The notes beneath the pieces were generated by a model. The model was not told the origin of the DNA and ran no database searches. It saw only the letters and a list, made by a program, of their open reading frames with translations. This document shows, one piece after another, positions 1 to 14,888 of a DNA stretch of 64,000 bases. The DNA comes from Molanna angustata (Eukaryota; Arthropoda; Insecta; Trichoptera; Molannidae): assembly GCA_963576475.1 (NCBI GenBank), contig OY754974.1, positions 8,785,974 through 8,849,973 on the forward strand, given 5' to 3'. The position numbers and the translations under genes are program-made. Positions within the stretch are counted from its first letter, which is position 1. Each line of letters opens with the position of its first letter.

Positions 1-142
1 CTTTCAATATCCTTATCAGGCCGTCCATTCCGTTGGAACATACTACCCTGATAGACATACTCGTCGACTTTTTCAAGCCATTCATTCTCTACTTTTGTAT
101 GAAACACTGTTCTGCTTTCACTCTTTTCTCTATTGAACATAT
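1..142 (-). pseudogene. RTE-type LINE reverse transcriptase fragment, cut by window edge
   Basis: This is the duplicate of the amino-terminal part of the minus-strand frame at 3402-4115 and is read toward position 1. It encodes the region where RTE-type reverse transcriptases continue past the catalytic core, with the 'EYVYQGSMFQRNGR' type segment. Only about 45 codons are inside the window. It is a passenger of the long direct repeat, not an independent insertion. Confidence 0.7.
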
Positions 143-2133
143 GAGTAAATATAAGTTAACCCTGGAACACCCAACATAATCTAGAACACTTGTATTACAT
201 ACATAATATATACTACGAACAAATATCCATACAAACGTTCACCGTCCTGCCCTATAATCTGCACCATATAAATCAACGCTTAAAGATGCCCTTATACATG
301 CTAGAATATTTTGTAAGTTTATTGAATTTATTATATAAAGGAAAAATTGTAAAAAAATCAAATTTTACTTAAGCACATAATGTGTAATTTTTCAATATAA
401 ATGTTTTCATAATGTCATTATTGGTCACAAAGCTATCATGATTTGATCTACATTGCTATTAGATGATTAATCCAATAGACGCCCTACGATTGATTTTAAA
501 TGTAATTTAGGGTATATAATATATGGAAAACAATGTATAATGTGCACCATATAAATCAACTAAACAATAAGTTATTGGTGTATATTTATTGATATAAATT
601 AATCATCTTGCTAAATAAACATTTCAATATATATGTATAGACATGCTTCTCAAGATTTTTTCACAATGAAATACATATTCGGTACATGTAAATAAATAAA
701 TTTGAAGTATTTCATAAGTGAACATGTACATACTTATTTGTCAAAATGTTCAAAGCATACATATGAGAGAGAACAAAATGTTTATAAATCAATTTAAAAT
801 CTCTTTAAATACAATATTTTCTGAATACTTACTCATATTTTTTACAACCATTCTTGTTCCATTACAACGACCATCTCCTCGTAGAATTTTATTTAAAAAA
901 AATGGGCAACGTACAATAATATTTTTTTTAAACAAATATGTATAATAAATAAGAATAGTAACATAAGTAATTGTTACTTAATCAGCCCACCTTTAATTTC
1001 ATCGGTATGTTGAAGTTTATAATTTTCAGAAAGTCTGTAAGTCAAAATTGTGGATTCCAGATGACTGACTCATGCTCCAATTGACTTCTAATAATTGTGT
1101 TATATAGTAAGCTGAATGTCAGGATCAAGTTGTAAGTCCTAACAGTCAGTAATGTCTATAACAGTTTTATAGATTTTCATATCGTTCAGTTTTATAGATT
1201 ATCTTATGTACTTTAAACAAAGTGATTCACAAACTATGTATGCATTTGTTGGAACAGCTCGCTAGCACAATGTATTATATTGTAGACCTCCCCAGATGCA
1301 GCTAGAATAAAATTGCATAGTTGTTACCGATTGACGATGGTTTGTTTAAAATATCTCTCATTGGACCGCCAAAAATTGCAACTCGAGCTTCTTCTATTTT
1401 GTTGACACCTTACATTTAAAGGGTGTCTCATACGTACCCCTATAGAACACACTAACTAACGTACCCTTACAACTTCATCTGCATCATAAACATACAGACT
1501 ATAATTTTTCAAACAGTATGGTCCGGTACCAGGCATGTCTGCAATCTGAACACCGAAGGATGCAAAAGCATTAGCACTATTCTTCCGGATATGTTGACAG
1601 TACTAACAACTACTCTTCGCCTAGCATTTCGCAATGTTCGCCTACGATCTCGCTGTTCTGTCATATCTCACTCATCCATCTCTTGATTTGTCGTGTTTTG
1701 GTAGCAGGCATCCACGGAGCATCCACTAAATACCTGCAACAAACAAAATAACACCAAATAATTAGATATGACGATGCGTCACGTCAAACGTCAAATGTCA
1801 ATCCGTGAATCCGTCCATTGTCCATATCCTGTTAGTATAGAATGCTGCCAGTATTCAATTACGTATTCCGCAGATTTATTAATAACGATAAATATTATTG
1901 GTGTTTAAAATTCTTTTTTGAACAATAATATTATCAATTGATGTTGCAAATACATTTTAAACGATACTTTTGTACTTTTTCGTTTCAAATATTTTTTTAT
2001 GTTGAAGAAATATTTTGAATGCGTAAAATAAAATTGAGTAAAAATATTTAACTGGCAATACGCGCACATTCTAAACCGGAACAGACACGGCATACATGGG
2101 GAGTGGGAGACGTATTCAATATAATAGATTATA
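1..2133. repeat. Long direct repeat, copy A
   Basis: This block matches 3976-6092 almost base for base in the same orientation. The left end is cut by the window edge, so the true length is unknown. Visible differences are few: a ~15-bp insertion near 750-765 that copy B lacks, single-base indels in homopolymers near 925, and scattered substitutions. The offset drifts from 3,975 to 3,959 bp. Contents: a scrap of RTE-type LINE on the minus strand (1-142), AT-rich non-coding sequence, and a deletion-scarred LINE segment at about 1000-1225. No gene is recognised; the small open frames in it are chance. Confidence 0.93.
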
Positions 2134-2149
2134 TTATTAGTTCAATGTT

Positions 2150-2450
2150 TAATAATGTTACCATAATAGAAATTAAACAATAAGTTATTAGTGTGAGTAT
2201 ATTTATCAATATAAATGAATCATATTTCTAAAAAAACATTTAAATTGTACTTAAGCACATAATATTATTATGTATAATGTTTCAATGTATATAGGCATGC
2301 TATAAGCATTCAACTCTCAAATGTTGTTGATGTTCCGTTATTTTTTTTTAAAATGGGCAACTACAATAATATTGTTTTAAACAGATATAATAAGAATAGC
2401 AACATAAGTAATTGTTACTTAATCAGCCCACCTTTGATTTCATTTTGCAT
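2150..2450. repeat. Older diverged third copy of part of the direct repeat
   Basis: The sequence resembles 550-1000 and 4525-4965, sharing the 'aacaataagttatt' region, the 'aaaatgggcaac' region and the 'taattgttacttaatcagcc' region, but with many substitutions and indels. It shows that the family existed before the recent duplication. No coding content. Confidence 0.65.
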
Positions 2451-2589
2451 GTACTCACTGCTGATAACAAAACAAATTATTATTCCTGTATAGCGTGGCT
2501 CCTGGACATACATAATATGTCCACGGAACTGAGTTTTTCCAAATTATTATATGTGGTAAGGCATTGGTACAATGGGGAATTCTGAGCGG

Positions 2590-3290
2590 CATTAGTGTTT
2601 TTTTTTAGTCCAAAAAGAACGTTAAGGTGTGTCTTGTTTGTCTATTTGGTATGTTGAAGTTAATCATTTTCATAAGGTCTGTACAGTCAATTTTGAAGTT
2701 TTTTATGCCATAAAGGTACATTAAGTCTGAGGTCCTTCGTCTTGTCTGTAAAGTCTGCAATTCATGTTTGTAGTTATTACCAAATTTGTACTTCATGTTT
2801 TTCAAAAATATTTATTGTATTCATTCTATACTGTTAATATAAGTATTATATTGTGGATTCCAAATGACTGACCCTTGTTCCAATTGACTTCTAACAATTG
2901 TGTTATACAGTAAGCTAAATGTTTTCATTTGTGTGAATGGTTTACATACTCTCATCAGGAATCCCAACATTTTATAAGCTTTCAGTATAATGGTGTTTGT
3001 CAAATAAAAGTTTACTGTCCAGTTGTATGCCTAAGTCTCTTCAGTCTGATTTCTTATCAATCATCTCCCTATTGATTTTGTATGTGTATTGTATTGTACT
3101 TTTTTTCCTAGAGAATGTAATGGAGTGACATTTTTCTACATTTAGTAACAGCTTATTAGAGTCAAAATAAGAAGTTAGTCTATCCAGGTAAAGTTGTAAG
3201 TCCTTAGTCAGTAATGTCTAACAGTTTTACAGATTTTCATATCATTCAGTTTTATAGATTATTATCTTATGTACTTTAAACAAACTTGGA
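2590..3290 (-). pseudogene. Jockey/CR1-like LINE reverse transcriptase, thumb to C-terminus, decayed
   Basis: Read on the minus strand from about 3290 to 2590, broken frames encode the post-catalytic part of a LINE reverse transcriptase. In order: a SYFDSNKLLLN-type segment, a DLGIQLDSKL-type segment, then LGFLMRVCKPF, YNTIVRSQLEQGSVIWNPQY, and a tail with LMYLYGIKN and NIPNRQTRHT. The same order of motifs is intact in the frame at 38222-40245. Catalytic motifs are absent, so only the 3' part of the element is here. At least two frame breaks (near 2810 and 3005) and a stop near 3040 mark it as dead. Clade assignment between jockey and CR1 is uncertain. Confidence 0.78.
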
Positions 3291-3401
3291 TGGTTTTGAA
3301 TATGTACTGGTTGTATTAATTTGAATAATGTCATAGGCAAAAATGTAAATACTTATTTGTCAAAATATTATAAAAACAATATTGAATACACATACATACC
3401 A

Positions 3402-4115
3402 TCACGCCATGTCCCTCACGGGGTAGGCAGAGAGAACCGAACGCCACATTTTTCTATCTTGACACACATTCATCGCCTCATCAACATTCATACATCGTCT
3501 TATACATGTTCGTCTGTTGTTCAAGCTTCTTACATTTCCATATTTCAAAATAACGTTTACATGGTCGTGCCATCCTTTTCTTGGGCGCCCGCGACCTCTT
3601 ATTCCGTTCCTGTCAGCTTTGTATATTTTCTTCGTCAGGCGTTCTTCGTTCATTCTTCCCAAGTGGCAAAACCATCTCAATGTGTTAACTTTCATTCTGT
3701 TAATTACATCTTCCTTCATCTTACATTCTTTCCTTGTATCTTCATTCCGAACTCTGTCATACATCGTTCTGTTACAAATTCTTCTAAGCGATCTCAATTC
3801 AACTGCATTTATTCTGCTTTCATGCGACTTCTGCCATGTCCAGGTCTTACTTGCATACGTCAAGGTTGGCATTACGATTGCATTATGAATGGCAACTTTA
3901 GCGTCTCTTGATATGTTGCGATCATTCATAACTGGTCTAAGCGCTCCATTCACTCTGTTTTCTGCCATAACTCTTCTTTCAATATCCTTATCAGGCCGTC
4001 CATTCCGTTGGAACATACTACCCTGATAGACATACTCGTCGACTTTTTCAAGCCATTCATTCTCTACTTTTGTATGAAACACTGTTCTGCTTTCACTCTT
4101 TTCTCTATTGAACAT
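3402..4115 (-). pseudogene. RTE-type LINE reverse transcriptase C-terminal fragment
   Basis: An open frame of 237 codons encodes the end of a LINE polyprotein. In order: a VDEYVYQGSMFQRNG segment, MPTLTYASKTWTWQKSHESRINAVELRSLRR (the usual Y-x-S-x-T-W-T box after the RT core, here around residues 85-115), LRWFCHLGRMNEERL, and a GRGRPRKGWHDHV basic tail. It ends WRSVLSAYPVRD, as such elements do. The endonuclease and the YADD core are missing. The element reads leftward into its 3' end at about 3395, where the + strand shows the family's typical 'cataccatcacgcc' end. Part of this frame lies in the long direct repeat (from 3976). Confidence 0.82.
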
Positions 4116-6092
4116 ATGAGTAAATATAAGTTAACCCTGGAACACCCAACATAATCTAGAACACTTGTATTACATACATAATATATACTACGAACAAATA
4201 TCCATACAAACGTTCACCGTCCTGCCCTATAATCTGCACCATATAAATCAACGCTTAAAGATGCCCTTATACATGCTAGAATATTTTGTAAGTTTATTGA
4301 ATTTATTATATAAAGGAAAAATTGTAAAAAAATCAAATTTTACTTAAGCACATAATGTGTAATTTTTCAATATAAATGTTTTCATAATGTCATTATTGGT
4401 CACAAAGCTATCATGATTTGATCTACATTGCTATTAGATGATTAATCCAATAGACGCCCTACGATTGATTTTAAATGTAATTTAGGGTATATAATATATG
4501 GAAAACAATGTATAATGTGCACCATATAAATCAACTAAACAATAAGTTATTGGTGTATATTTATTGATATAAATTAATCATCTTGCTAAATAAACATTTC
4601 AATATATATGTATAGACATGCTTCTCAAGATTTTTTCACAATGAAATACATATTCGGTACATGTAAATAAATAAATTTGAAGTATTTCATAAGTGAACAT
4701 GTACATACTTATTTGTCAAAATATGAGAGAGAACAAAATGTTTATAAATCAATTTAAAATCTCTTTAAATACAATATTTTCTGAATACTTACTCATATTT
4801 TTTACAACCATTCTTGTTCCATTACAAAGACCATCTCCTCGTAGAATTTTATTTAAAAAAAATGGGCAACGTACAATAATATTTTTTTAAACAAATATGT
4901 ATAATAAATAAGAATAGTAACATAAGTAATTGTTACTTAATCAGCCCACCTTTAATTTCATTGGTATGTTGAAGTTAATAATTTTCAGAAAGTCTGTAAG
5001 TCAAAATTGTGGATTCCAGATGACTGACTCATGCTCTAATTGACTTCTAATAATTGTGTAATATAGTAAGCTGAATGTCAGGATCAAGTTGTAAGTCCTA
5101 ACAGTCAGTAATGTCTATAACAGTTTTATAGATTTTCATATCGTTCAGTTTTATAGATTATCTTATGTACTTTAAACAAAGTGATTCACAAACTATGTAT
5201 GCATTTGTTGGAACAGCTCGCTAGCACAATGTATTATATTGTAGACCTCCCCAGATGCAGCTAGAATAAAATTGCATAGTTGTTACCGATTGACGATGGT
5301 TTGTTTAAAATATCTCTCATTGGACCGCCAAAAATTGCAACTCGAGCTTCTTCTATTTTGTTGACACCTTACATTTAAAGGGTGTCTCATACGTACCCCC
5401 ATAGAACACACTAACTAACGTACCCTTACAACTTCATCTGCATCATAAACATACAGACTATAATTTTTCAAACAGTATGGTCCGGTACCAGGCATGTCTG
5501 CAATCTGAACACCGAAGGATGCAAAAGCATTAGCACTATTCTTCCGGATATGTTGACAGTACTAACAACTACTCTTCGCCTAGCATTTCGCAATGTTCGC
5601 CTACGATCTCGCTGTTCTGTCATATCTCACTCATCCATCTCTTGATTTGTCGTGTTTTGGTAGCAGGCATCCACGGAGCATCCACTAAATACCTGCAACA
5701 AACAAAATAACACCAAATAATTAGATATGACGATGCGTCACGTCAAACGTCAAATGTCAATCCGTGAATCCGTCCATTGTCCATATCCTGTTAGTACAGA
5801 ATGCTGCCAGTATTCAATTACGTATTCCGCAGATTTATTAATAACGATAAATATTATTGGTGTTTAAAATTCTTTTTTGAACAATAATATTATCAATTGA
5901 TGTTGCAAATACATTTTAAACGATACTTTTGTACTTTTTCGTTTCAAATATTTTTTTATGTTGAAGAAATATTTTGAATGCGTAAAATAAAATTGAGTAA
6001 AAATATTTAACTGGCAATACGCGCACATTCTAAACCGGAACAGACACGGCATACATGGGGAGTGGGAGACGTATTCAATATAATAGATTATA
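3976..6092. repeat. Long direct repeat, copy B
   Basis: Near-identical partner of 1-2133. The right boundary is sharp: both copies share sequence through 'taatagattata' and then diverge (copy A at 2133, copy B at 6092). The left part contains the start of the minus-strand LINE frame and so continues the 3402-4115 fragment. If the duplication is tandem, the unit is 3,975 bp. Otherwise these are two insertions of one composite. Nothing in it looks like LTR ends, a primer site or a polypurine tract. Confidence 0.93.
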
Positions 6093-6254
6093 AGCGATGA
6101 TAATACGACGTCTCAATCGATTCATTTTTTTTAACAAAAAAGACTAAAGCTGTCTAATAACTTTAAGTTGACATTTATCTATACTCTCTCTCACTCTCCT
6201 CCCATAACATCTATATATCTCCTTTCTTTTTTTGTTGCTGTGTTTTTTTTACAT

Positions 6255-6605
6255 TAAATAATATTATGTGTATCTCTTAATGTTTGTTTTTTACTCTCCA
6301 CACTATGGAATAGTGGAGAGTCATGATTTCACAATTTTTAAGCGTATTTTTTTACATCAATTTCTCAACGGGTTTCATGTAGAGAGTACACACTGTGAGT
6401 TTCGTCGTGATGTGTTTGTATGTATGGCGTATGGCGTACGACGTACGACGTACGGCGTACGGAATTATCCTTTTTGTGTCCTCTCTACAGCCCAAACTAT
6501 AAGTCCGATCGACTTCATATCTACATCAATTAATGTGACAGAGGTGTTTTATTTTCATCGTATGAAAAATACATCAAATTATCATAAAAATAATACTTTG
6601 AAGTG
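6255..6605. repeat. Dispersed non-coding repeat with CGTACGG stutter
   Basis: Pieces of this segment recur elsewhere in the window. The 'tttgtgtcctctct' to 'gacttcat' part recurs at 17876-17925, the 'atttctcaac..catgtag' part at 19075-19125, and the 'ctatggaa..gtggagagtcatgatt' part inverted at about 46110-46195. A short inverted repeat is present at the start ('ctctccac..gtggagag', 6294-6321). A CGTACGG-like stutter occupies 6424-6462. It lies just upstream of the I-like LINE. Family unknown; no coding content seen. Confidence 0.6.
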
Positions 6606-6779
6606 ATTAATTGTGTTGATTTTAACATTATTTAACATTGAACTCATTCAATGAGTTATTTTGGTTAAATTTCATCAGTATAGTGAGTGATTTTAGTGAT
6701 TTAGTTTGGTGACATTTTCTCAGTTTCAAGTACCTATAGGTATTCATTTTTAACCGTTGTGTACCGATTCAGCAACTGA

Positions 6780-8141
6780 ATGAATGAGCCTGAGCCTGAA
6801 CCGCCAGATACTGGCGGTACTAACCGCAAACGCGGACGATATGATTCAGGTCAGATTTCTAATGATTCCGAAAATAATATGACTGAACTTTCGGATAATA
6901 ATCTGGTTGACCCCTTGGAGAAAAAAATCAACGCCCTTATGACCAATCAATAATCTCTCCTTTCACCTCCTCCATTCCTGGTAGTAGTCGAGAGTGAAAC
7001 GAATTGTAAGCCAATTCATCCAATGCTCCTTGGAGAAATATGTTCTAAGGGAAACATCACTGGAATAGTCCCTGGAGGAGTTCGAGCCGACAGCAGAAAT
7101 AAAATTGCCATAACGTTCAGCACTCCTCAAAATGCCAACAATTTCTTATTAAACAAGACTATTTCTGAAAACCACTTGAAGGCATTTATACCAAACTATA
7201 AACTTTTTAAATCAGGAATAGTTCGTGGAGTACCTGTGTATTTAAAAGATGAGGATGTTTTACAAAATATTATTGTGCCTGCCCCATTTGGCAAGGTTAC
7301 AAAATTACGCAGACTGAACCGAAAAGTCACCACCCCTGATTCATCTGAATGGAAGCCCTCAACCACAATTTTGTTAACATTCGAAGGACAAAAATTACCA
7401 GAACGTGTGTATCTGTTTTATAATTCTTTAAAAGTGGAGCAATACATTTATCCTAGTTATATGTGCCATAATTGCTTAAGATATGGTCACACAAAAGCAA
7501 GATGTACATCGTCCACCAGATGTACAAGATGTGGCACCAGCCATTCAGCGGAAGACTGCCCCTTGAAACAATCAACTCCAAGCTGCATAAACTGTAAAGG
7601 TGAACATTTAGCCACCAGTAGTTCGTGCCCCGAATTTCTCCGTCAAAAAGAAATTAAAAAAAATATGGCTGAAGAGAATGTATCTTTCTCCTATGCCGCA
7701 AAATTAACCCCAAAACAACACAAATTATATAGCAGTGTGGCAAGTTCCAATACTATTAAAACCTCTAAAATTCCCACTAAAACTCCATCATCCCCACCTA
7801 CCTCTAAAACACCAACATCCCCACCTCCTTCTATTTATCCTCCTTCTAATTTATTTAATTTAGATAAAAAAATGATTGACAGTCTTCTGTCATATAAAAA
7901 CTGTCAACTATCTAATCCACACAATGGTTGTGCTTTGACTGGAAATATTTCTGCAAACTCTTCTTCTCATTTACCTATTGAAAATAATCCAACTAGCTCT
8001 GAACCCCACATTCTTATAAACTTGCTCGTCCACATTTTAACTATACTGTTATCCAAATCTGATAATGCATTGAATAATCTAATATTTCCTTCTATAATAA
8101 ATATATTGAACTCAGTATCTGAAAATAATCACAATGAATAA
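6780..8141 (+). pseudogene. LINE ORF1 (gag-like, three zinc knuckles) with one in-frame stop
   Basis: ORF1 proteins of this group bind element RNA. The frame starts at the ATG at 6780 (MNEPEPEPP..), carries a basic stretch (NRKRGR), and is closed by TAA at 6951-6953. It continues in the same frame to 8139, with an internal ATG at 7023. The central part (7023-7450) resembles the RNA-recognition-like region of such proteins. Three CCHC-type knuckles follow from 7464: CHNCLRYGHTKARC, CTRCGTSHSAEDC and CINCKGEHLATSSSC. A Pro/Ser/Thr-rich linker leads to the end. The last 8 bases overlap the ATG of ORF2 at 8134, which is the usual LINE arrangement. The single stop is the only visible lesion. Confidence 0.83.
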
Positions 8142-8655
8142 TATATCAGGCGTTAATCTTCTGCAATGGAACACACGAAGTGCTGTTTCTAATCGGAATG
8201 AAATAATAAAACTTTTAAAGGACAACGACATAGATGTGGCTGCAGTTTGCGAGACATGGCTACAACCACATTTTAAATACAATATTCCGGGATATAACTG
8301 TGTTAGGGCAGACCGTTCTGTAGGTCGTGGAGGTGGTGCTGCTTTGCTCATTCTATACCGTTTTCTATTATACCTCTCCCCCATAATCCTTACCTGGAAA
8401 TCGTCGCTATCTCAATTAACGACATTGGCTACGTGTCAGTATATATTCGTCCAAATTCTGGTTTCGATATTTCCTACTTTAACTCTATTCTTCCACTTCT
8501 GCCCACTAGTTTTCTACTTCTCGGCGATTTTAATGCACATTCATCGTCCTGGGGATGTTCAATAACAGATCGATCTGGAAATTGTGTTCTGTCGTTTTTA
8601 GACAACCATAATTTGTGCGTCATGAATGACGGCGCTCCTACTAGACTAACTCCTC
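8134..8655 (+). pseudogene. LINE ORF2 part 1: endonuclease, N-terminal portion, frameshifted
   Basis: The frame opens LLQWNTRSAVSNRNEI, then VCETWLQP (the catalytic Glu motif) and RADRSVGRGGGAALL, all hallmarks of the LINE apurinic/apyrimidinic endonuclease that nicks target DNA. At about 8355 the protein continues in another frame (SVYIRPNSG.., then LLLGDFNAHSSSWG with the catalytic Asp/Asn). This is a one-base frameshift. The domain stops at GAPTRLTP (8655), where the inserted block begins, and resumes at 14319. Start chosen at 8134 because it overlaps the end of ORF1 by 8 bases. Confidence 0.85.
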
Positions 8656-10464
8656 TGTCGCGTGTCGAAAATCACACGACAAAGGTTCTGAGCGAAGCCA
8701 GGTATTTTTGCTAAGGAATGAATAAGTTTAGTACATGTCTCATGTCAAAAAGAACACCACAATTTGTTTTGAACAAATCCGCGTATTTCTACTAAGAACT
8801 AGGTAAGTTTTCATACAAATTGGCATGATGATGATGATTAGTTTGTGACGTCACGATCGAAGTCGAGTGGGGATATGCTATACTTTTTTTTCACTTCTCT
8901 AAAAGTTTATACTTGATACTCCCTCTAGTAAATAAACAGTGTTGCTATCTCTTTCCCTCAGTATAATCGCGTATGTTGTCATCCTTCTCTGTTTACATAT
9001 AGCCGAATACGTGTCAACTACATAAGACAATTATCTATTATGTATGACGTCTTTTTAGGGTGTCCACACTATTACTCAATCTTCGCCTAGTGGAACGTAT
9101 AGTTGAAAAATTCCTTTTTAAAGAAAAAGTTTTGTAAGTATAGAATATTATTTCAGTGTTATATATTTCCAAATGGTTGGATTCACATTGTTAAGTTTTT
9201 GTTGAAGTGTGAGGTGATACATAGCAGAAGTAAAAATAAAATTAAATATAGTATTTGGAAGAAGATCTTGTATGAGGAAAGAATTATGGTTGATATTGAA
9301 ATACACTATTATTAATTACTGGTTTTCCTAGCATCATTGATTTTGGGTAAAGAATTAGTTGGTTAAGTATAAAGAAAAGGTAGAATTGAGGATAAGTTCA
9401 TTTTATTGACTCACGTTTTTATATAACTTTTTTAATAAACTTCCCTATCCTAATGAAAAGTTATAATAATAGCATTGAAAGACTTGTGAGTTGAGTATGA
9501 AGTTTTCCGAAATCTTAGTAAGTTAGGAGAGTTAGGAAATGTTTTTATTCCTTTCTATTTTCATGCTTATAGGCAACGAATTCATCATTGAACAATCTTG
9601 GGTTTTTCATTTTTGTTAAATAATGGTCACCAAAATTTACTTTCGTAAAAATAATTATTAAAAATCCTAAAAAGATGATCTGGCTACACCCTTATATACT
9701 AAGTACATAAGCCGCGTTGACTGGCTTATGTACCTACAATTAGCGAGCGAACTCCAAGTTGAAAAATTCAGGCGGGTCGGCAGTAATTGTGCCGCCTAAA
9801 CTTATAACATCTATCTTTGAAAATTCGTAGCGTCTCTAATTTAGGCGTTAGAACAGTTTCGTTTTCAATCTCAGAATCATGTAGGGATTGTGGATGTTTT
9901 GTGATTTAAGGAAAAAAATAATATTTTTTTTTTCATACGATTCCATTGATTTAGCGCTCCGAAAATCCGCGAAATAACCTTCTCTAGGAGCGTATTCAGA
10001 GGGTCTGAAAGCCTCTCTGACTTACGCACACACTCACAGATTGCTAATACCGAACTTATAAATATGACTACTCACGAAGCAGTAAGTCAGTTTTATTTCG
10101 ATTCTCAAAGTAAATTCTTTAAAAAAAAACTTGTCTTTGCGAACGAATTATCGTGTGAGTCTCGCATATAGAACATTTTCACCGGCTTCGGACGCCGGAT
10201 TTTATTTATTTTTTTATAAGAAAAATAATTTTTTAACAAGGCGATTAGATATTTTTTTTTTAAGAAAAATGTGCAAATTTAAATAAGGATGTATCGGATC
10301 TCTGCATTGTATTTAATAATATTCTTTTATTATTTTTTTTTTAAATTAAAATTCGTTTTCATTAAAATTGTCGAACTATCTTTTCGGTATTTAGAAGCGT
10401 TGATTTTGGCTAAAAGAAGGGGAATGGAAGGAATTAAGTCTTTAACGTTGCAAAGTATAAAACA

Positions 10465-11430
10465 AAAAGAACAAGTAAGCGGAAGCCGTTTAAAAGAGCT
10501 AATTATTCAATTATATACTCTGGCTTGAGTTCCAGACAGTCTAAGCATCGTCAAGAAATATAAATTGGATTTCGCGCCAAAAAGACAAGTAAGCGGAAGC
10601 CGCTTAAAAGAGCTAATTATTCAATTATATACGCTGGCTTGAGTTCCAGACAGTTTTAAGCATCGTCAAGAAATATAAATTGGATTTCGCGCCAAAAAGA
10701 ACAAGTAAGCGGAAGCCGCTTGAAAGAGCTAATTATTCAATTATATACACTGACTTGAGTTCCAGACAGTTTTAAGCATCGTCAAGATATATATATTAAA
10801 CTTCGCGCCAAAAAGAACAAGTAAGCGGGAGCCGCTTAAAAAAGCAAATTATTCAATTATATACACTGATTTGAGTTCCAGACAGTTTTAAGCATCGTCA
10901 AGAAATATTTATTAAACTTCGCGCCAAAAAGAACAAGTAAGCGGGAGCCGCTTAAAAAAAAGCAAATTATTCAATTATATACACTGATTTGAGTTCCAGA
11001 CAGTTTAAGCATCGTCAAGATATATATATTAAATTTCGCGCCAAAAAGAACAAGTAAGCGGAAGCCGCTTGAAAGAGCAAATTATTCAATTATATACACT
11101 GGCTTGAGTTCCAGACAGTTTTAAGCATCGTCAAGAAATATTTATTAAACTTCGCGCCAAAAAGAACAAGTAAGCGGGAGCCGCTTAAAAAAAAAAAAAA
11201 GCAAATTATTCAATTATATACACTGATTTGAGTTCCAGACAGTTTTAAGCATCGTCAAGAAATATTTATTAAACTTCGCGCCAAAAAGAACAAGTAAGCG
11301 GGAGCCGCTTAAAAAAGCAAATTATTCAATTATATACACTGATTTGAGTTCCAGACAGTTTAAGCATCGTCAAGATATATATATTAAATTTCGCGCCAAA
11401 AAGAACAAGTAAGCGGAAGCTGCTTGAGAA
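10465..11430 (+). repeat. 116-bp tandem array, nine units, each with an AAGCGG..CCGCTT hairpin
   Basis: The motif 'acaagtaagcgg' occurs at about 10471, 10585, 10701, 10817, 10933, 11050, 11166, 11290 and 11405, giving spacings of 114-117 bp (one of 124 from an expanded A run). Each unit contains an inverted repeat AAGCGG-(A/G)AG-CCGCTT (three-base loop), then 'attattcaattatatac', 'gagttccagacag', 'taagcatcgtcaag' and 'ttcgcgccaaaaaga'. The first and last units are partial or altered (the last has 'gctgctt'). Variant patterns repeat every three units, so three-unit blocks were copied. The array lies inside the 5.66 kb insertion. Confidence 0.95.
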
Positions 11431-11554
11431 AGAAAGACCGGCTGTTCGGCGATGTATATGTGCGAGCTTGATTTCCAAACCAAATAAAGTACTCATGGAA
11501 ACATTTCATAATGTTTTTCCCGCGTAAAATGTTGAACTATCACCTTATAGATTA

Positions 11555-14318
<2,764 letters not shown>

Positions 14319-14888
14319 CCTCCAACCCATAATCTTAGTGCTATTGACCTAAGTATTTGCACAAATGATCTATCCTCCTCCATTAACTGGTGTGTATCAG
14401 ATGATCCTTGTTCAAGTGATCATTTTCCAATATTCATGATACTACTCACTAAATCGGTTAGAAATATCCCAATATCAAGAAATCTTTACAATACTCGCAA
14501 GGCTAACTGGGATGTTTATCAGAAGAAATTATATATTTGTGCCTCAACCCTTGAAACTCGTTTACTCCAATCAGATTCTCTTGATACTAAATGTGCTTAT
14601 ATAACAGATGAATTTTATAAAGCAGCAGATATTAGTATGCCTTTAAAAACCAACCACAAAAGAGCGAAAAACGCTCCCTGGTGGGACGATGAGTGTTCAA
14701 ACCTGATAAATGAAAGAAGACAAGCTATGCATCAAATTCGAAAACATTTTAGGTTACAAAATTTTCTACATGCTAAAGCTGTACAAGCTAAAGTAAAAAA
14801 AATCTTAAGACAAAAAAGCGCAAAGGGTGGCAGACATTCTGTGCTAATTTATCACCGCACACTCCTTCGACACGAGTATGGGAGATGA
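14319..14888 (+). pseudogene. LINE ORF2 part 2: end of endonuclease and linker to RT
   Basis: Directly after the insertion the coding sequence resumes with PPTHNLSAIDLSICTNDL and then CVSDDPCSSDHFPIF, the terminal SDH catalytic motif of the endonuclease. A linker with NAPWWDDECSNLINERRQA follows, which in such LINEs precedes the reverse transcriptase. The frame closes at 14888 and the protein continues in the frame that starts at 14885, so there is a frameshift near 14820-14885. Confidence 0.85.

Noticed and set aside
1..6092. Direct repeats as LTRs of one element
   Set aside because: They are about 2.1 kb long, lack TG..CA ends, primer site and polypurine tract, and the left copy extends beyond the window within LINE coding sequence.
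10465..11430. CRISPR-like array of regularly spaced repeats with palindromes
   Set aside because: Units are continuous tandem repeats with no unique spacers, and the genome is eukaryotic.
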